Assembly (NCBI GenBank): GCA_018822665.1
Contig: JAHJJX010000027.1
Span: forward strand, 434,001-498,000
Length of the DNA stretch: 64,000 nucleotides
Origin: a bacterium
GTDB taxonomy: Bacteria; Campylobacterota; Campylobacteria; Campylobacterales; Sulfurimonadaceae
Direction: 5' to 3'
Shown here piece by piece: positions 35,096-44,975 of the stretch. The position numbers were made by a program, and so were the translations under genes. The notes under the pieces are model-generated. The model searched no databases. It saw only the letters and a list, made by a program, of their open reading frames with translations, and was not told the origin of the DNA. Positions within the stretch are counted from its first letter, which is position 1. Every line of letters starts with the position of its first letter.

Positions 35096-36304
35096 TTAAT
35101 TTTTTAACTTCAGCTTGTCTTTGAGTATAATCTTTCCTGCTTCAACACCCGGCTGGTCGTATGCGTTGATGTACATAAATTTTGCACATACAGAGGTAAG
35201 CAGCTCATACTCATACATCAAACTTGCAACACTTCTCTCGCTGATGCTGTCAATGGTAATAACATCACATGGAATATCTTTAAGGTTGTTGAGCGCTTCT
35301 ATGCTTGAATCTGCCTGCATATTGATAAGCTTGGAAAACTTCATATTGTTGATGTAGTCTAACTCTTCGAGCCCTTGAAGTTTTGTAGGAGGGATGGTCA
35401 GGTCACTGTAAAAATCATCTATTTTAATAACCGTAACCGTTTTATCTCTTGTACCTTGAACAATCAACTGTAAAAAAGAGTGCTGGTCTATCGGACCTAT
35501 AATGCCGATAGGAGTAAGCCCTTGATTGGTGTTGTTTATGTCTATTTTTCCTAGCGATTCACCCCATAACTGGATATACCACTTATTAAAACCTTCCAGT
35601 CTTGAAGAGTAGGAAAAAACAACATTGATGTTAAATTTATTTCTGTTTTCCGTAAAAAATCTTGCTTTTTTCAAAATCTTTTTGTAGTCAAGCTCTTGAT
35701 TAAAAAATGAATCGTGCATCTCTTTTGTACCTGCCAAGATTTCATCTATATCTATCCCGACAACGGCAAGAGGTAAAAGTCCTACTGCACTAAATACGGA
35801 AAATCTTCCTCCGACATCTTTTGGTATCTCAAATCTCTTCATATCATTTGCAAGTGCGTATGTATTGAGTTTTGAATCATGCTCGGTGATAATCACCGTG
35901 TTTGTTTTATCTATGGTGACAAGGGAGTGAAGATATTTAAAAATAGACACTGTTTCTATGGTAGTGCCGGACTTCGAGATAACAACAAACAGCGTATCAC
36001 TCAAATCAATATTCATCAGCTTAGACTTAATATCGATAGGGTCGGTAGTTTCTAAAAAGTAAAGTTTTTTCGTTAAAGTTTTAGAGTGTTTTAAAAATTT
36101 ATATATTGCGTACGTTCCAAGCGTGCTCCCGCCGATGCCGATGACAACTATATTTTTTTGCTTCACTGTTTGGGCATACTCTTTATACGGTGCGGTGTCT
36201 TGATGCACAAGATTATAATAACCTATGCTCTCTTTTTCATTTACAATCTCATTAAAAACGTCTTCATCCGATATGGTTGGGTTATAGTTGTCCGTGTATC
36301 TCAT
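35096..36304 (-). CDS. pgi: Glucose-6-phosphate isomerase
   Basis: A 402-residue isomerase, shorter than the ~550-residue E. coli type but in line with Campylobacterota. Motifs: VVIGIGGSTLGTYA, VISKSGTTIETVSIF and GGRFSVFSAVGLLP. It links hexose supply to the sugar-nucleotide genes beside it. The 204-base gap to pglB (36305-36508) contains no gene that I can see. Confidence 0.95.
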   Translation of the reverse strand: MRYTDNYNPTISDEDVFNEIVNEKESIGYYNLVHQDTAPYKEYAQTVKQKNIVVIGIGGSTLGTYAIYKFLKHSKTLTKKLYFLETTDPIDIKSKLMNIDLSDTLFVVISKSGTTIETVSIFKYLHSLVTIDKTNTVIITEHDSKLNTYALANDMKRFEIPKDVGGRFSVFSAVGLLPLAVVGIDIDEILAGTKEMHDSFFNQELDYKKILKKARFFTENRNKFNINVVFSYSSRLEGFNKWYIQLWGESLGKIDINNTNQGLTPIGIIGPIDQHSFLQLIVQGTRDKTVTVIKIDDFYSDLTIPPTKLQGLEELDYINNMKFSKLINMQADSSIEALNNLKDIPCDVITIDSISERSVASLMYEYELLTSVCAKFMYINAYDQPGVEAGKIILKDKLKLKN

Positions 36305-36508
36305 GGTATCCCTTTATAGTTTGATTTAAATAATTTAGTGTCGCATTTATGATTTGAATCCGCCTCAAAGATAAGTTTAAAATATATTTTCTAAACTTAC
36401 ACTTGCGACAATCTCATTTTTTTATCTCTTGCTGAATTATTTGTTTTTTTAAAACTTACTCTGTTATTTTATAAAATTAATACATAAGCCAAGTTGAATG
36501 GAACCCTC

Positions 36509-38602
36509 TTAAATCTTCAACTTGTAGACCTTGGCATGTGGAGTTGCAATTATTTTTTCATAGAGAGAAGCATCATATTCTTCCAAAACCATAAGCTGTA
36601 TATATAATGAATTGTATGTTTTCTCATCCACGACTAAAAAAGTGTTATAGTTGGACATATATATCACGCTGATGTTAGAATTAAAATTCATGAGCTGCGT
36701 ATTTTTTTTGAGATGCATGCCGGCATCATAAAAAGTTTTTGTAAATCTTCGTATCGGCACAATCTGCTGTCCCATTTTAAGAGTTTGGTCTTTTTTATTT
36801 ATGGAAACACCCCTGCCGAGTTCTATGGTGTCTTGCGTGTCGGAAAAGTTTCTGCTCATAAAGAAAAAAGGCTCTTTCATTGCTTTGCCACTCATGAGGT
36901 CAATATTTGAAAACGCACCCACCGTCGGATAAATATTGAGCATTTTAAATGGCAGATAAAAGTAAATCTCCCTTGTTTTTTCCGGCAATTTCATCTGTGT
37001 TTGAAGAGAAAGTAAAAAATCATTCGTATCGTCAAATCCATACTCTGTGCTCATCTGTTCTATGTTTGTAAAGGCTTTGGGGGATTTAAAATTCCTCTCC
37101 GTAAACTCCACATCCAAGCGAGCCATTTTTGCAGAAACATCCTGCGGATTCGTCAGCATAAAACTTACGGGAAAATTCACCTCTCCGCTGTGTTTTCCCC
37201 CATCGACAAGTGTTTTTACGTCTGCATAATATCGTATAGGGTAGCCATAATCCCACCAAGCGATAACATAGTCCTCTCTATCGGCTTTTTGTTTGAGTTG
37301 CGCTAAGGTATTTACCTCTTCTGCACTAAAAACCGTTGGAACCTTATACGATTCCACATGCCTAATATTTGGAAACAAGACAGCCAAAGTTAAAACCGCC
37401 ATACTTAGATATTTTATTTTTTTGTTTGGCATAAGAAGAGAGATTTCAGTGATTAAAAAAGCTATGCCAAAGGCTAAAACGGGAACGGCATAAATAGTAA
37501 ATCGAAGCCCGCCGACCATAGCCAAAAAGCCAAGCCCTATCATAGGAAGCGCAAATAGCATTATTTTGTGTCTGTATGCCAAATAGATAAAACCGATAAG
37601 AGATAAAATAAAAGTCAATACATGTCCGCTTATTCTGTTTGCAAACTCAGAAAAAGGGATACTCCCCGCTTCTCTTACGGTTTGCATAACCGTAAAGAAA
37701 TGCAGGTTCAGCCCCTGCGCTCCCGCGCTTACCAAATCTTTAAACACATACCCTTTTAATCGAAACCAGATTGGCTCCACTCCGCCCGTTGCCAAAAACA
37801 AAATAACGGAAGCTGCAAAAATGTGATACACGTATTTTTGAAATCTTTCTTGTCTCAGTAAAAAGAACACTCCAAGAACAAGCGCAACCCTTATGTAGCC
37901 GTCCACCATAAGCATGGCAAACATCATAAGCGCCAAAAGTTTATAGTTGTAAAGATTTTTTCTGTCGTATACCAAAACATATACAAGGATTAAAGCAAAA
38001 AATGAAAATTCGAGTGCATAACTCGCAGGGTACCACCATCTGTAAATGAGAATATCCAGCGCCGTAATAATGAGGTATCTGTCCTGATTTGTTTTAATAG
38101 CCCAGACGATGGACCACAGCAAAAACATCGGCAAAACTATGTTTAACATATCCGTATCATAATAACCGACCATCGTGCGATTGTAATAACTCCACCCGAT
38201 GCAAGCCAGAAGTGCGGCTATAAATCCAAGTTCCAAATTGTCCAAATTTTTGGCAATTAAGATGATAGGAACAACAACAAGCGAACTTAAAAATACAGGC
38301 ATATAAAGGATGACGGATTCAAAAGAAAAAGGGAGAATAGCCGCAAAAAAAGCCGTGAGTTGTGAGACTGCACTCGTTATAGGCGATAAATCATTTTTCT
38401 GATTCACTCCGCTAAGAATATCTCTGGCTCCCTCGGCAAAATAATAACCGTCGTTTGTGTTTATCATAAACTGTCCATTAAACATAAACGCTTCGTAGCC
38501 TGAGAACTGATACACCCAAATCATTCTCACCGCCACTGAAAAGGCAAAAGCTATTAAAATATAAAGCAGTGTTTTATTTGTTTCATTTCCAAATTTAAGC
38601 AT
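36509..38602 (-). CDS. pglB: PglB/Stt3 oligosaccharyltransferase
   Basis: A 697-residue membrane enzyme that transfers a lipid-linked glycan to Asn in D/E-X-N-X-S/T sequons. The N-terminal ~430 residues contain about a dozen membrane segments with a DTDMLN-type metal motif (VGYYDTDMLN). The periplasmic catalytic signature WWDYGYP lies near residue 448. Size and layout match Campylobacter PglB. It overlaps the glycosyltransferase gene by eight bases. GGCATGTGG words occur at 36533 and 37354. Confidence 0.95.
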   Translation of the reverse strand: MLKFGNETNKTLLYILIAFAFSVAVRMIWVYQFSGYEAFMFNGQFMINTNDGYYFAEGARDILSGVNQKNDLSPITSAVSQLTAFFAAILPFSFESVILYMPVFLSSLVVVPIILIAKNLDNLELGFIAALLACIGWSYYNRTMVGYYDTDMLNIVLPMFLLWSIVWAIKTNQDRYLIITALDILIYRWWYPASYALEFSFFALILVYVLVYDRKNLYNYKLLALMMFAMLMVDGYIRVALVLGVFFLLRQERFQKYVYHIFAASVILFLATGGVEPIWFRLKGYVFKDLVSAGAQGLNLHFFTVMQTVREAGSIPFSEFANRISGHVLTFILSLIGFIYLAYRHKIMLFALPMIGLGFLAMVGGLRFTIYAVPVLAFGIAFLITEISLLMPNKKIKYLSMAVLTLAVLFPNIRHVESYKVPTVFSAEEVNTLAQLKQKADREDYVIAWWDYGYPIRYYADVKTLVDGGKHSGEVNFPVSFMLTNPQDVSAKMARLDVEFTERNFKSPKAFTNIEQMSTEYGFDDTNDFLLSLQTQMKLPEKTREIYFYLPFKMLNIYPTVGAFSNIDLMSGKAMKEPFFFMSRNFSDTQDTIELGRGVSINKKDQTLKMGQQIVPIRRFTKTFYDAGMHLKKNTQLMNFNSNISVIYMSNYNTFLVVDEKTYNSLYIQLMVLEEYDASLYEKIIATPHAKVYKLKI

Positions 38603-39398
38603 TCAAATCCCTCAATTTTTCTTCATAAATTTTAATATCTGCAATTCTATCATGTTTAATTGCCCCTTTTAATAAAAGTCGATATTTGCCAATCAGCGTC
38701 TCCATAACCACGCTTTTATTTTTTGTCTTCAAGAATTTCTCCAAAGATTTCACCCTGAATCTGTCCATTCCCCAATGTTTCATACTCAGCTGCGCATCAT
38801 CTCCGCCGTATTTTATCATCAGTTTTTTATCAATCAAAGCTATCTCATGTCCACATGCCACGCGCAGCCATAAGTCGTAATCTTCACACACCTCCAGACT
38901 CTCATCAAAAAGCCCTACTTCGCGCAGTAAATCTTTATGTAAAAAAGCTGCCGAGGGAGCGATAATGCAGTGGGACAAACACTCTTTAAAAATATTTCCG
39001 CCATATTTTTTGTATTTTTGAGGCACATTTACTTCAACACCTTTGCGTATCCATACTTCATCCGTGTAGCTCATGAGCAGTTGCGGATTTTGTCGGTGAA
39101 GTTCCACATGCCGCCTCAGTTTATCTGCATGCCAGACATCATCAGAATCCAAAAATGCAATCCATTGGCATGTGGAATTTTTTATGCCCGTGTTTCTTGC
39201 ACTTGAAACTCCTGCATTGTTTTGGTAAATATATCTGGCATGTGGAAATTCTTCTCTTATTTGTGCGGTTTCATCCTGCGAACCATCATCAACGATGATA
39301 ACTTCTTTAGGCATGTGGCTTTGTGAATAAACGCAGCGCAAGGCTCTTTTTAGAACTTCATAACGGTTGTATGTTGGAATGACAACCGTTATATCCAT
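38595..39398 (-). CDS. Family 2 glycosyltransferase
   Basis: A 267-residue GT-A enzyme. It opens MDITVVIPTYNRYEVLKRAL, has VIIVDDGSQDET, NAGVSSARNTGI and FLDSDD (DXD metal motif), and ends in a short helical tail. It probably adds a sugar to the glycan later moved by PglB; the donor is unknown. Four copies of the GGCATGTGG word crowd into its 5' 300 bases (39104, 39167, 39237, 39310), plus one at 38851. Confidence 0.93.
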   Translation of the reverse strand: MDITVVIPTYNRYEVLKRALRCVYSQSHMPKEVIIVDDGSQDETAQIREEFPHARYIYQNNAGVSSARNTGIKNSTCQWIAFLDSDDVWHADKLRRHVELHRQNPQLLMSYTDEVWIRKGVEVNVPQKYKKYGGNIFKECLSHCIIAPSAAFLHKDLLREVGLFDESLEVCEDYDLWLRVACGHEIALIDKKLMIKYGGDDAQLSMKHWGMDRFRVKSLEKFLKTKNKSVVMETLIGKYRLLLKGAIKHDRIADIKIYEEKLRDLNA

Positions 39399-39405
39399 GC
39401 GCGCT

Positions 39406-40467
39406 CTACCAAACCTTTATTTCATTATAAACGCTGTCTCTCTCAACGGGCGTAAACCCCGTGTTTTTGATAAGCCCCACAAACTCCTGCAGATTTACTC
39501 CGTTTGCGCTGGCGGCTCCTGCGGCAGAATTGATGGATTCTTTTTCTATCGTGCCATCAAGGTCATTGGCACCAAATTCCTGAGCAACCAGAGCCAAGTT
39601 GACGGTAGAAGTCACCCAGTATGCTTTAAGATTTGGCACATTATCCAAAACAATACGGCTTATTGCCATTGTTTTGAGTATCTCATTTGCGGTTATAAAC
39701 TCTTGGACGTTAAGGTAGTTGTTTTCAGGCTGGTACACAAGAGGGATAAAGCAATTAAATCCGCCTGTTTTATCTTGAAGCGCACGTATGCGCATCATAT
39801 GGTCAATTCTGTCTTTTCTTTTTTCCACATGCCCAAACAGCATGGTGACATTGCTTTTTTTGCCTCTGTTGTGCCATTTCTCGTGTATCTCCAGCCACTG
39901 CGCAGAAGTCACTTTGCCTTTGCAAATAAAACTTCTCACCTCTTCATCAAAGATTTCAGCACCGCCCCCCGGCATAGAATCCACCCCGTTTTCAATCATC
40001 AAATCGATAATCTCATCATAACTTTTGCCGTATTGCTCCGCTAAAAAATTCACTTCAGCAGCCGTAAGCGCTTTTATATGCATGTGGGGATACGCAGTTT
40101 TGATTTTTTTGAAAATCTCCAAATACCATTCCAAGCCCGTATTTGGGTTATGTGCGGAGACGATATGCACCTCTGTGGCTTGGCGGGAGTCTATCTCTTT
40201 TACTATGTCCATTATCTCTTCATGGCGCATTGTGTACTGATTTGGATTTTTTCTTGTTGCGCTGTAAGCACAAAATTTACACACATCCTTGCAAACATTT
40301 GTAGGATTAATATGGCGGTTAATATTGAAATATGTTTTTTTGCCGTGAAGCGCCTTTCTTTTTGCGTCAGCCAACTCGCCTAACTCAAAAAAATCCATCT
40401 CGTAAAGGCTCAAAGCCTCATCAAAATCGATACGTGCACCTGATAATATTTTCTCTGTTACATTCAT
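39406..40467 (-). CDS. mqnE: Aminofutalosine synthase (radical SAM)
   Basis: A 353-residue radical SAM enzyme of the futalosine menaquinone pathway. I place the start at ATG 40467 (MNVTEKILSGARIDFDEALS), not 40512. The cluster cysteines are C59, C63 and C66 in CKDVCKFC. MqnE rather than MqnC is favoured by PGGGAEIFDEEVR, NVTMLFGHVEKRKDRIDHM and TGGFNCFIPLVYQPENN. Campylobacterota use this pathway to make their only respiratory quinone. A GGCATGTGG word is at 39825. Confidence 0.9.
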   Translation of the reverse strand: MNVTEKILSGARIDFDEALSLYEMDFFELGELADAKRKALHGKKTYFNINRHINPTNVCKDVCKFCAYSATRKNPNQYTMRHEEIMDIVKEIDSRQATEVHIVSAHNPNTGLEWYLEIFKKIKTAYPHMHIKALTAAEVNFLAEQYGKSYDEIIDLMIENGVDSMPGGGAEIFDEEVRSFICKGKVTSAQWLEIHEKWHNRGKKSNVTMLFGHVEKRKDRIDHMMRIRALQDKTGGFNCFIPLVYQPENNYLNVQEFITANEILKTMAISRIVLDNVPNLKAYWVTSTVNLALVAQEFGANDLDGTIEKESINSAAGAASANGVNLQEFVGLIKNTGFTPVERDSVYNEIKVW

Positions 40468-40551
40468 AATTGCCCTTTTTATAATCACGGGAATTATATC
40501 TAATTTATACAACTACACTATAATGCTAAAAATCATTTCAGGATTCTCAGT

Positions 40552-43056
40552 GTGGATTTAGTATTACAAATAGAAAATATTATAGAAAAAAATGGTTCGG
40601 ACTTTGAACTCTCAAAACTCTTTAAAGCTTACATTAATGAATACAAAACATCTTTGCCGGAGCTTTTTCAAAGCACGCAGGGGAAAGATTTTTTAGTAAA
40701 ACATACAAAAAAACTTGATTTTATCCTCTCTTTGATGTACAAAACAATTCTTCGACGCGTTTTTGGAAACTACATACCTATGAGAAGCTCCATCCCCATA
40801 GCCGTTGTTGCGCTTGGGAGTTACGCAAGAGAGCAATTGTGCGTCCATAGCGACATCGACCTGCTTCTAGTTTATGAAAAAGTTGAAGGCTACAACACTT
40901 CGCTCATCATAGAAAAACTGCTTTATCTTGCTTGGGACGCGGGACTGAAACTCGGTCACAGAGTGCATGAAACGGGAGATTTGTTTCAAGCTAGTACGCA
41001 AGACATCACCATACGAACATCCTTGCTAGAGTCAAGGCTTATTACGGGTTCCCCTTTTACTTGGCATGCAACACAAAAGGAATTAAATAAAATCCGTCTG
41101 TTTGAGCAAAAAGAGTTTATACTCGCCAAAGTGGAAGAGGCCGTAAAACGGAGAAAAAAATATCCTGTTTCCATGCAGCCAAACATTAAAGAGAGTGTCG
41201 GAGGTCTTAGAGACAGCCAACTTCTTTTTTGGCTTGCCCTCACTATTTACGGGGTAGGAAATCTAAGAGAATTAAGTCAGATTCTCTTTTCAGATGAAGA
41301 GTATAAAAATTACCGTATAGCCTTAGAACTTCTGTTTCGTGTAAGAAGTGCGCTTCATCTCATTGCAGGAAAACAAGAGGACAGGCTTTTACTGGAGTAC
41401 ATGCCGCAAGTAGCGCAAATGCTCGGCTTTAAAGATGCGGCTAAAATGGCTCCCAAAGTTTTAGAAGCGCAATGGAGAATCAACAATTTTAGTCAAATTT
41501 TTGTTAAAAAAATGGTGCGCCCTTACTTGGTAGACCTGCGTAATGTAAGCAAGTTTAGAAAAAATCGTCTCAGAAAGGGTATTTATGAGCTTGAAGGAAG
41601 ACTTTATGCATCTTATAATCTAAAAGTTACCCCTATCAACCCTCTGCTTGAGCTCTTGGTGTCGCTTCAAGATAAAAACTATAATTTTGATGCAGGATTC
41701 CTGCTTTTGTTTACAAATGCAAAAATTCTCCAGCCAAAACAAAGCAAAACATATACTCTTATCAAAGAGCTCTTTGCCAAAAAAAATATGTACTGCTTTT
41801 TGAAACTTTTTTATGATGCGGGAATACTCCATCTCCTGTTTTCCAATTTTAGAAAGGTTCTGCATCTTCCGCAGTTTGACGGTTATCACACGTTTGCAGT
41901 GGATTTGCACTCTATCAAATGTGTTGAAGCGCTTGAAAATATAAAAGACCCTTTTATACAAAAACTCCACGACGAACTCTCCTACGATGAAAAACTTCTT
42001 TTAAAAATAACCGTACTTTTTCATGATACGGGCAAAGGTCGCAAACAGGACCACAGTGAAATCGGTTCAAAAATCATCATCCCTTTTGCAAAACATATCA
42101 AACTCAAAGAGGAGCTTATTTACCGTGCTTCAACGCTCATCAAACACCATGTTTTAATGAGCAGCGTAGCCTTTAAAGAAAATATTCATAATGAAAAAAC
42201 TCTCTATAAGTTTATGTCAAATATTCAAGATTCTAAAAATCTCAAACTCTTATATATCCTCACCTATGCAGATATGAACGGAGTTGCGGGAGATACGTAC
42301 AACTCCTTTAACTCCAAACTGCTTTATGATTTATACACGGGGGCGCTGGAAGTTTCCCAAAACAGCAACCGCATAACAGACGCTACAAAAAGAATAAATA
42401 TAGAAAAAAAAGTTCAAAATCTCGAAGAGTTTAAAATATTGCCAAAATTGCTGCAAACAAAAATTTTACGCATTGAATCCAATCTCTTTTTCTTTAAACA
42501 TCTGCCTCAAGAGATTATAACCATAGCAAAAAAAGCAAACGACACAAAAGAATACAGCTACAATGTAAAAAGCACTACCTATTTGAGCATAGAAATTTTT
42601 AGAAGAATTCCGCTCAATGTCGGCTATCTGTTAGCCTCACTCAGCCGCCTTGATGTACGCTCCATGGAAATTCTTACGCTTTTTGACGGTGTCAAATATT
42701 TTAGAATAGATTTTACGGAGTTTGTCGAAGGAAACGAGCTCATCCTGATAGAAGAAATTGTAGAGAATGCTTTTGATATGACTCGGCATGTGGAACTAAA
42801 AAATATTGTTATCAAAAAAAATGAGATAAGCATAGACTGTGAACATTCGCTCACCCACGCCGAGCTGATGATAAACACCACAAACCAAAAAGGGCTTCTG
42901 GCTTACATTATGAATTGTTTTGAAGAGTTGCGCATTAACATTGTCACAGCAAAAATTCACAGTACGAAATACAAAGTAAGAGACAGCTTTTTAATGGAAA
43001 AACAAAACGAGATATGCAATAATACGGACAAAATTTATAAACTACTCACAAACTAA
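40552..43056 (+). CDS. glnD: GlnD, PII uridylyltransferase / uridylyl-removing enzyme
   Basis: An 834-residue multidomain protein with GTG start 40552 (AGGA upstream). The nucleotidyltransferase site is GSYAREQLCVHSDIDLLLVY (residues 89-108); the HD hydrolase site is LFHDTGKGRKQDHSEIG near residue 490; one or two ACT domains end the protein. GlnD modifies a Tyr in the PII T-loop according to glutamine level. The PII-like protein at 21654 lacks that Tyr, so GlnD must act on another PII elsewhere, if at all. One GGCATGTGG word is at 42785. Confidence 0.93.
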   Translation: MDLVLQIENIIEKNGSDFELSKLFKAYINEYKTSLPELFQSTQGKDFLVKHTKKLDFILSLMYKTILRRVFGNYIPMRSSIPIAVVALGSYAREQLCVHSDIDLLLVYEKVEGYNTSLIIEKLLYLAWDAGLKLGHRVHETGDLFQASTQDITIRTSLLESRLITGSPFTWHATQKELNKIRLFEQKEFILAKVEEAVKRRKKYPVSMQPNIKESVGGLRDSQLLFWLALTIYGVGNLRELSQILFSDEEYKNYRIALELLFRVRSALHLIAGKQEDRLLLEYMPQVAQMLGFKDAAKMAPKVLEAQWRINNFSQIFVKKMVRPYLVDLRNVSKFRKNRLRKGIYELEGRLYASYNLKVTPINPLLELLVSLQDKNYNFDAGFLLLFTNAKILQPKQSKTYTLIKELFAKKNMYCFLKLFYDAGILHLLFSNFRKVLHLPQFDGYHTFAVDLHSIKCVEALENIKDPFIQKLHDELSYDEKLLLKITVLFHDTGKGRKQDHSEIGSKIIIPFAKHIKLKEELIYRASTLIKHHVLMSSVAFKENIHNEKTLYKFMSNIQDSKNLKLLYILTYADMNGVAGDTYNSFNSKLLYDLYTGALEVSQNSNRITDATKRINIEKKVQNLEEFKILPKLLQTKILRIESNLFFFKHLPQEIITIAKKANDTKEYSYNVKSTTYLSIEIFRRIPLNVGYLLASLSRLDVRSMEILTLFDGVKYFRIDFTEFVEGNELILIEEIVENAFDMTRHVELKNIVIKKNEISIDCEHSLTHAELMINTTNQKGLLAYIMNCFEELRINIVTAKIHSTKYKVRDSFLMEKQNEICNNTDKIYKLLTN

Positions 43057-43074
43057 AACTTTAAAAGGCAGCAT

Positions 43075-44889
43075 ATGTGCGGAATCGTTGGATATTTAGG
43101 TAAAAAAAACACAAAAGAAATTTTATTGGAAGGGCTTAAAGAGCTGGAGTACAGAGGGTACGACTCAGCTGGAATCGCCATACTTCAGGAAAACGGTTTT
43201 AACAGCTTTAAAGCAGTAGGAAAGCTTGTGAATCTTGAAGAAAAAACAAAAGATTTTATAACAGACACGTTTGCGGCGGGCATCGGACATACACGCTGGG
43301 CAACACACGGAAAGCCGACAGAGCTAAACGCGCATCCTCACTTAGGACAAAGCTCTTATGTTGTCCATAACGGAATCATAGAAAACTATGCCAAGCTGAA
43401 AAAAGAGTTAATGCGCGAGGGTGTTGTATTTTTAAGCCAAACAGATACGGAAGTAATTGTTCATCAGTTTGAGAAAAACCTGAAATCATCTTCGGATGCT
43501 TTTGAAGCATTTGCCAAAACCGTAAAAGAGCTAGAGGGAGCATTCGCTATTTTGCTAGTCACCAAAGATGAAAAAAATACTATCTTTTTTGCAAAACAAG
43601 GCTCCCCTATGCTTGTGGGGATAAATAGTGAAAATGAAAAATATTTTGCATCTTCAGATACTCCTCTTATCGGGCATTGCACGGAAGTAAACTACTTTGA
43701 AGACGGTGAGTACGGTTATGTAACTTCGGATGAAATAGTGATTGTTGACAAAATAGGAAATAATAGACAGCCTGTTTTTTCCAAACTTTCACAAAATAAA
43801 CTCTCTGCCCAAAAAGACGGATACAGATTTTTTATGGAAAAAGAGATTTATGAGCAAAGCACGGTAATCGCAGATACGCTTATGGGAAGATTAGGCAGCG
43901 AAGAGGTGCTTTTTGACGAACTGGATGCTGAACTTTTTCATGGAATCAACGAGATAAAACTTTGTGCATGCGGAACTTCTTATCATTCCGCACTCAGTGC
44001 GACCTACCTTTTTGAGCGATACTCAAAAATCAAAACTTCAGTAGAGATAGCGAGTGAGTTCAGATACAGAAACCCTATTATGTCAAAAGATACACTTTTC
44101 ATTGTTATCTCACAAAGCGGTGAGACTGCCGACACTTTGGAAACGCTCAAAATGGCAAAAGAGGCAGGACTTAAAACTCTCGTTATCTGCAACGTTGACA
44201 ACTCCTCCATGGTTCGCTTGGCAGATGCAAGTATCTTAACAAGAGCCGGTATAGAAAAAGGAGTGGCATCGACAAAAGCTTTTGCAACACAGATTGCAGT
44301 TTTTTGGATGCTGAGCCTTTATGTGGCTAAACTTAGAAACTCTTTGGATGCAAATGAAATAGCCAAACAAATAACCCTTTTAAGAGAAGTTCCTGCATCG
44401 CTTAAGGTGACAGATAGCATGCACGAAAAAATTAAAAGACTCTCAAAAAGATACTTGCACGGGCATGGCTTTTTCTTTATCGGGCGTGATATATTTTTTC
44501 CGCTTGCGTTAGAAGGTGCTTTGAAGTTAAAAGAGATTTCATATCTTCATGCCGAGGGGTATCCATCGGGGGAGATGAAACATGGACCTATCGCTTTGGC
44601 AGACCCTGAACTTTTCACCATAGCCCTGCTTCCTCAGCACATGCTCTATGAAAAATCAAAAAGCAATGTTGAAGAGTTGAGCGCAAGAGATTCTACCATC
44701 TGCGCCATCAGTCCCATAGAATTTGATAAGGCAGATGATTTTATACAAATATCTACATACAGCGATTATATGTTGGAATTTTTTGAAATGATGATTGTCC
44801 TTCAGCTTCTTTCACTTGAAATTTCAGTCAGACTCGGGAATGATGTGGATATGCCGAGAAATCTTGCAAAGAGCGTTACGGTAGAATAA
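43075..44889 (+). CDS. glmS: Glutamine-fructose-6-phosphate aminotransferase
   Basis: A 604-residue enzyme that makes glucosamine-6-phosphate. The catalytic N-terminal cysteine is C2 (MCGIVGYLG); the glutaminase domain shows YRGYDSAGIA, HTRWATHG and HNGIIEN. Two SIS domains follow, with CGTSYHSA and SQSGETADT, and the C-terminus ends LAKSVTVE. It starts 18 bases after glnD and may be co-transcribed. Confidence 0.98.
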   Translation: MCGIVGYLGKKNTKEILLEGLKELEYRGYDSAGIAILQENGFNSFKAVGKLVNLEEKTKDFITDTFAAGIGHTRWATHGKPTELNAHPHLGQSSYVVHNGIIENYAKLKKELMREGVVFLSQTDTEVIVHQFEKNLKSSSDAFEAFAKTVKELEGAFAILLVTKDEKNTIFFAKQGSPMLVGINSENEKYFASSDTPLIGHCTEVNYFEDGEYGYVTSDEIVIVDKIGNNRQPVFSKLSQNKLSAQKDGYRFFMEKEIYEQSTVIADTLMGRLGSEEVLFDELDAELFHGINEIKLCACGTSYHSALSATYLFERYSKIKTSVEIASEFRYRNPIMSKDTLFIVISQSGETADTLETLKMAKEAGLKTLVICNVDNSSMVRLADASILTRAGIEKGVASTKAFATQIAVFWMLSLYVAKLRNSLDANEIAKQITLLREVPASLKVTDSMHEKIKRLSKRYLHGHGFFFIGRDIFFPLALEGALKLKEISYLHAEGYPSGEMKHGPIALADPELFTIALLPQHMLYEKSKSNVEELSARDSTICAISPIEFDKADDFIQISTYSDYMLEFFEMMIVLQLLSLEISVRLGNDVDMPRNLAKSVTVE

Positions 44890-44975
44890 TTATAAAAAAA
44901 GTTTTATAACACTTTCACTTTAAATTTATTTTTTATTAGTTATTATTATAAATCATATTTTTAAAGAGAATTTTC

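Noticed and set aside
39367-40044. Plus-strand open frame of 225 codons over mqnE
   Set aside because: It is the antisense shadow of mqnE and the glycosyltransferase start; composition is odd (many Cys, His, Phe) and no ribosome site is seen.
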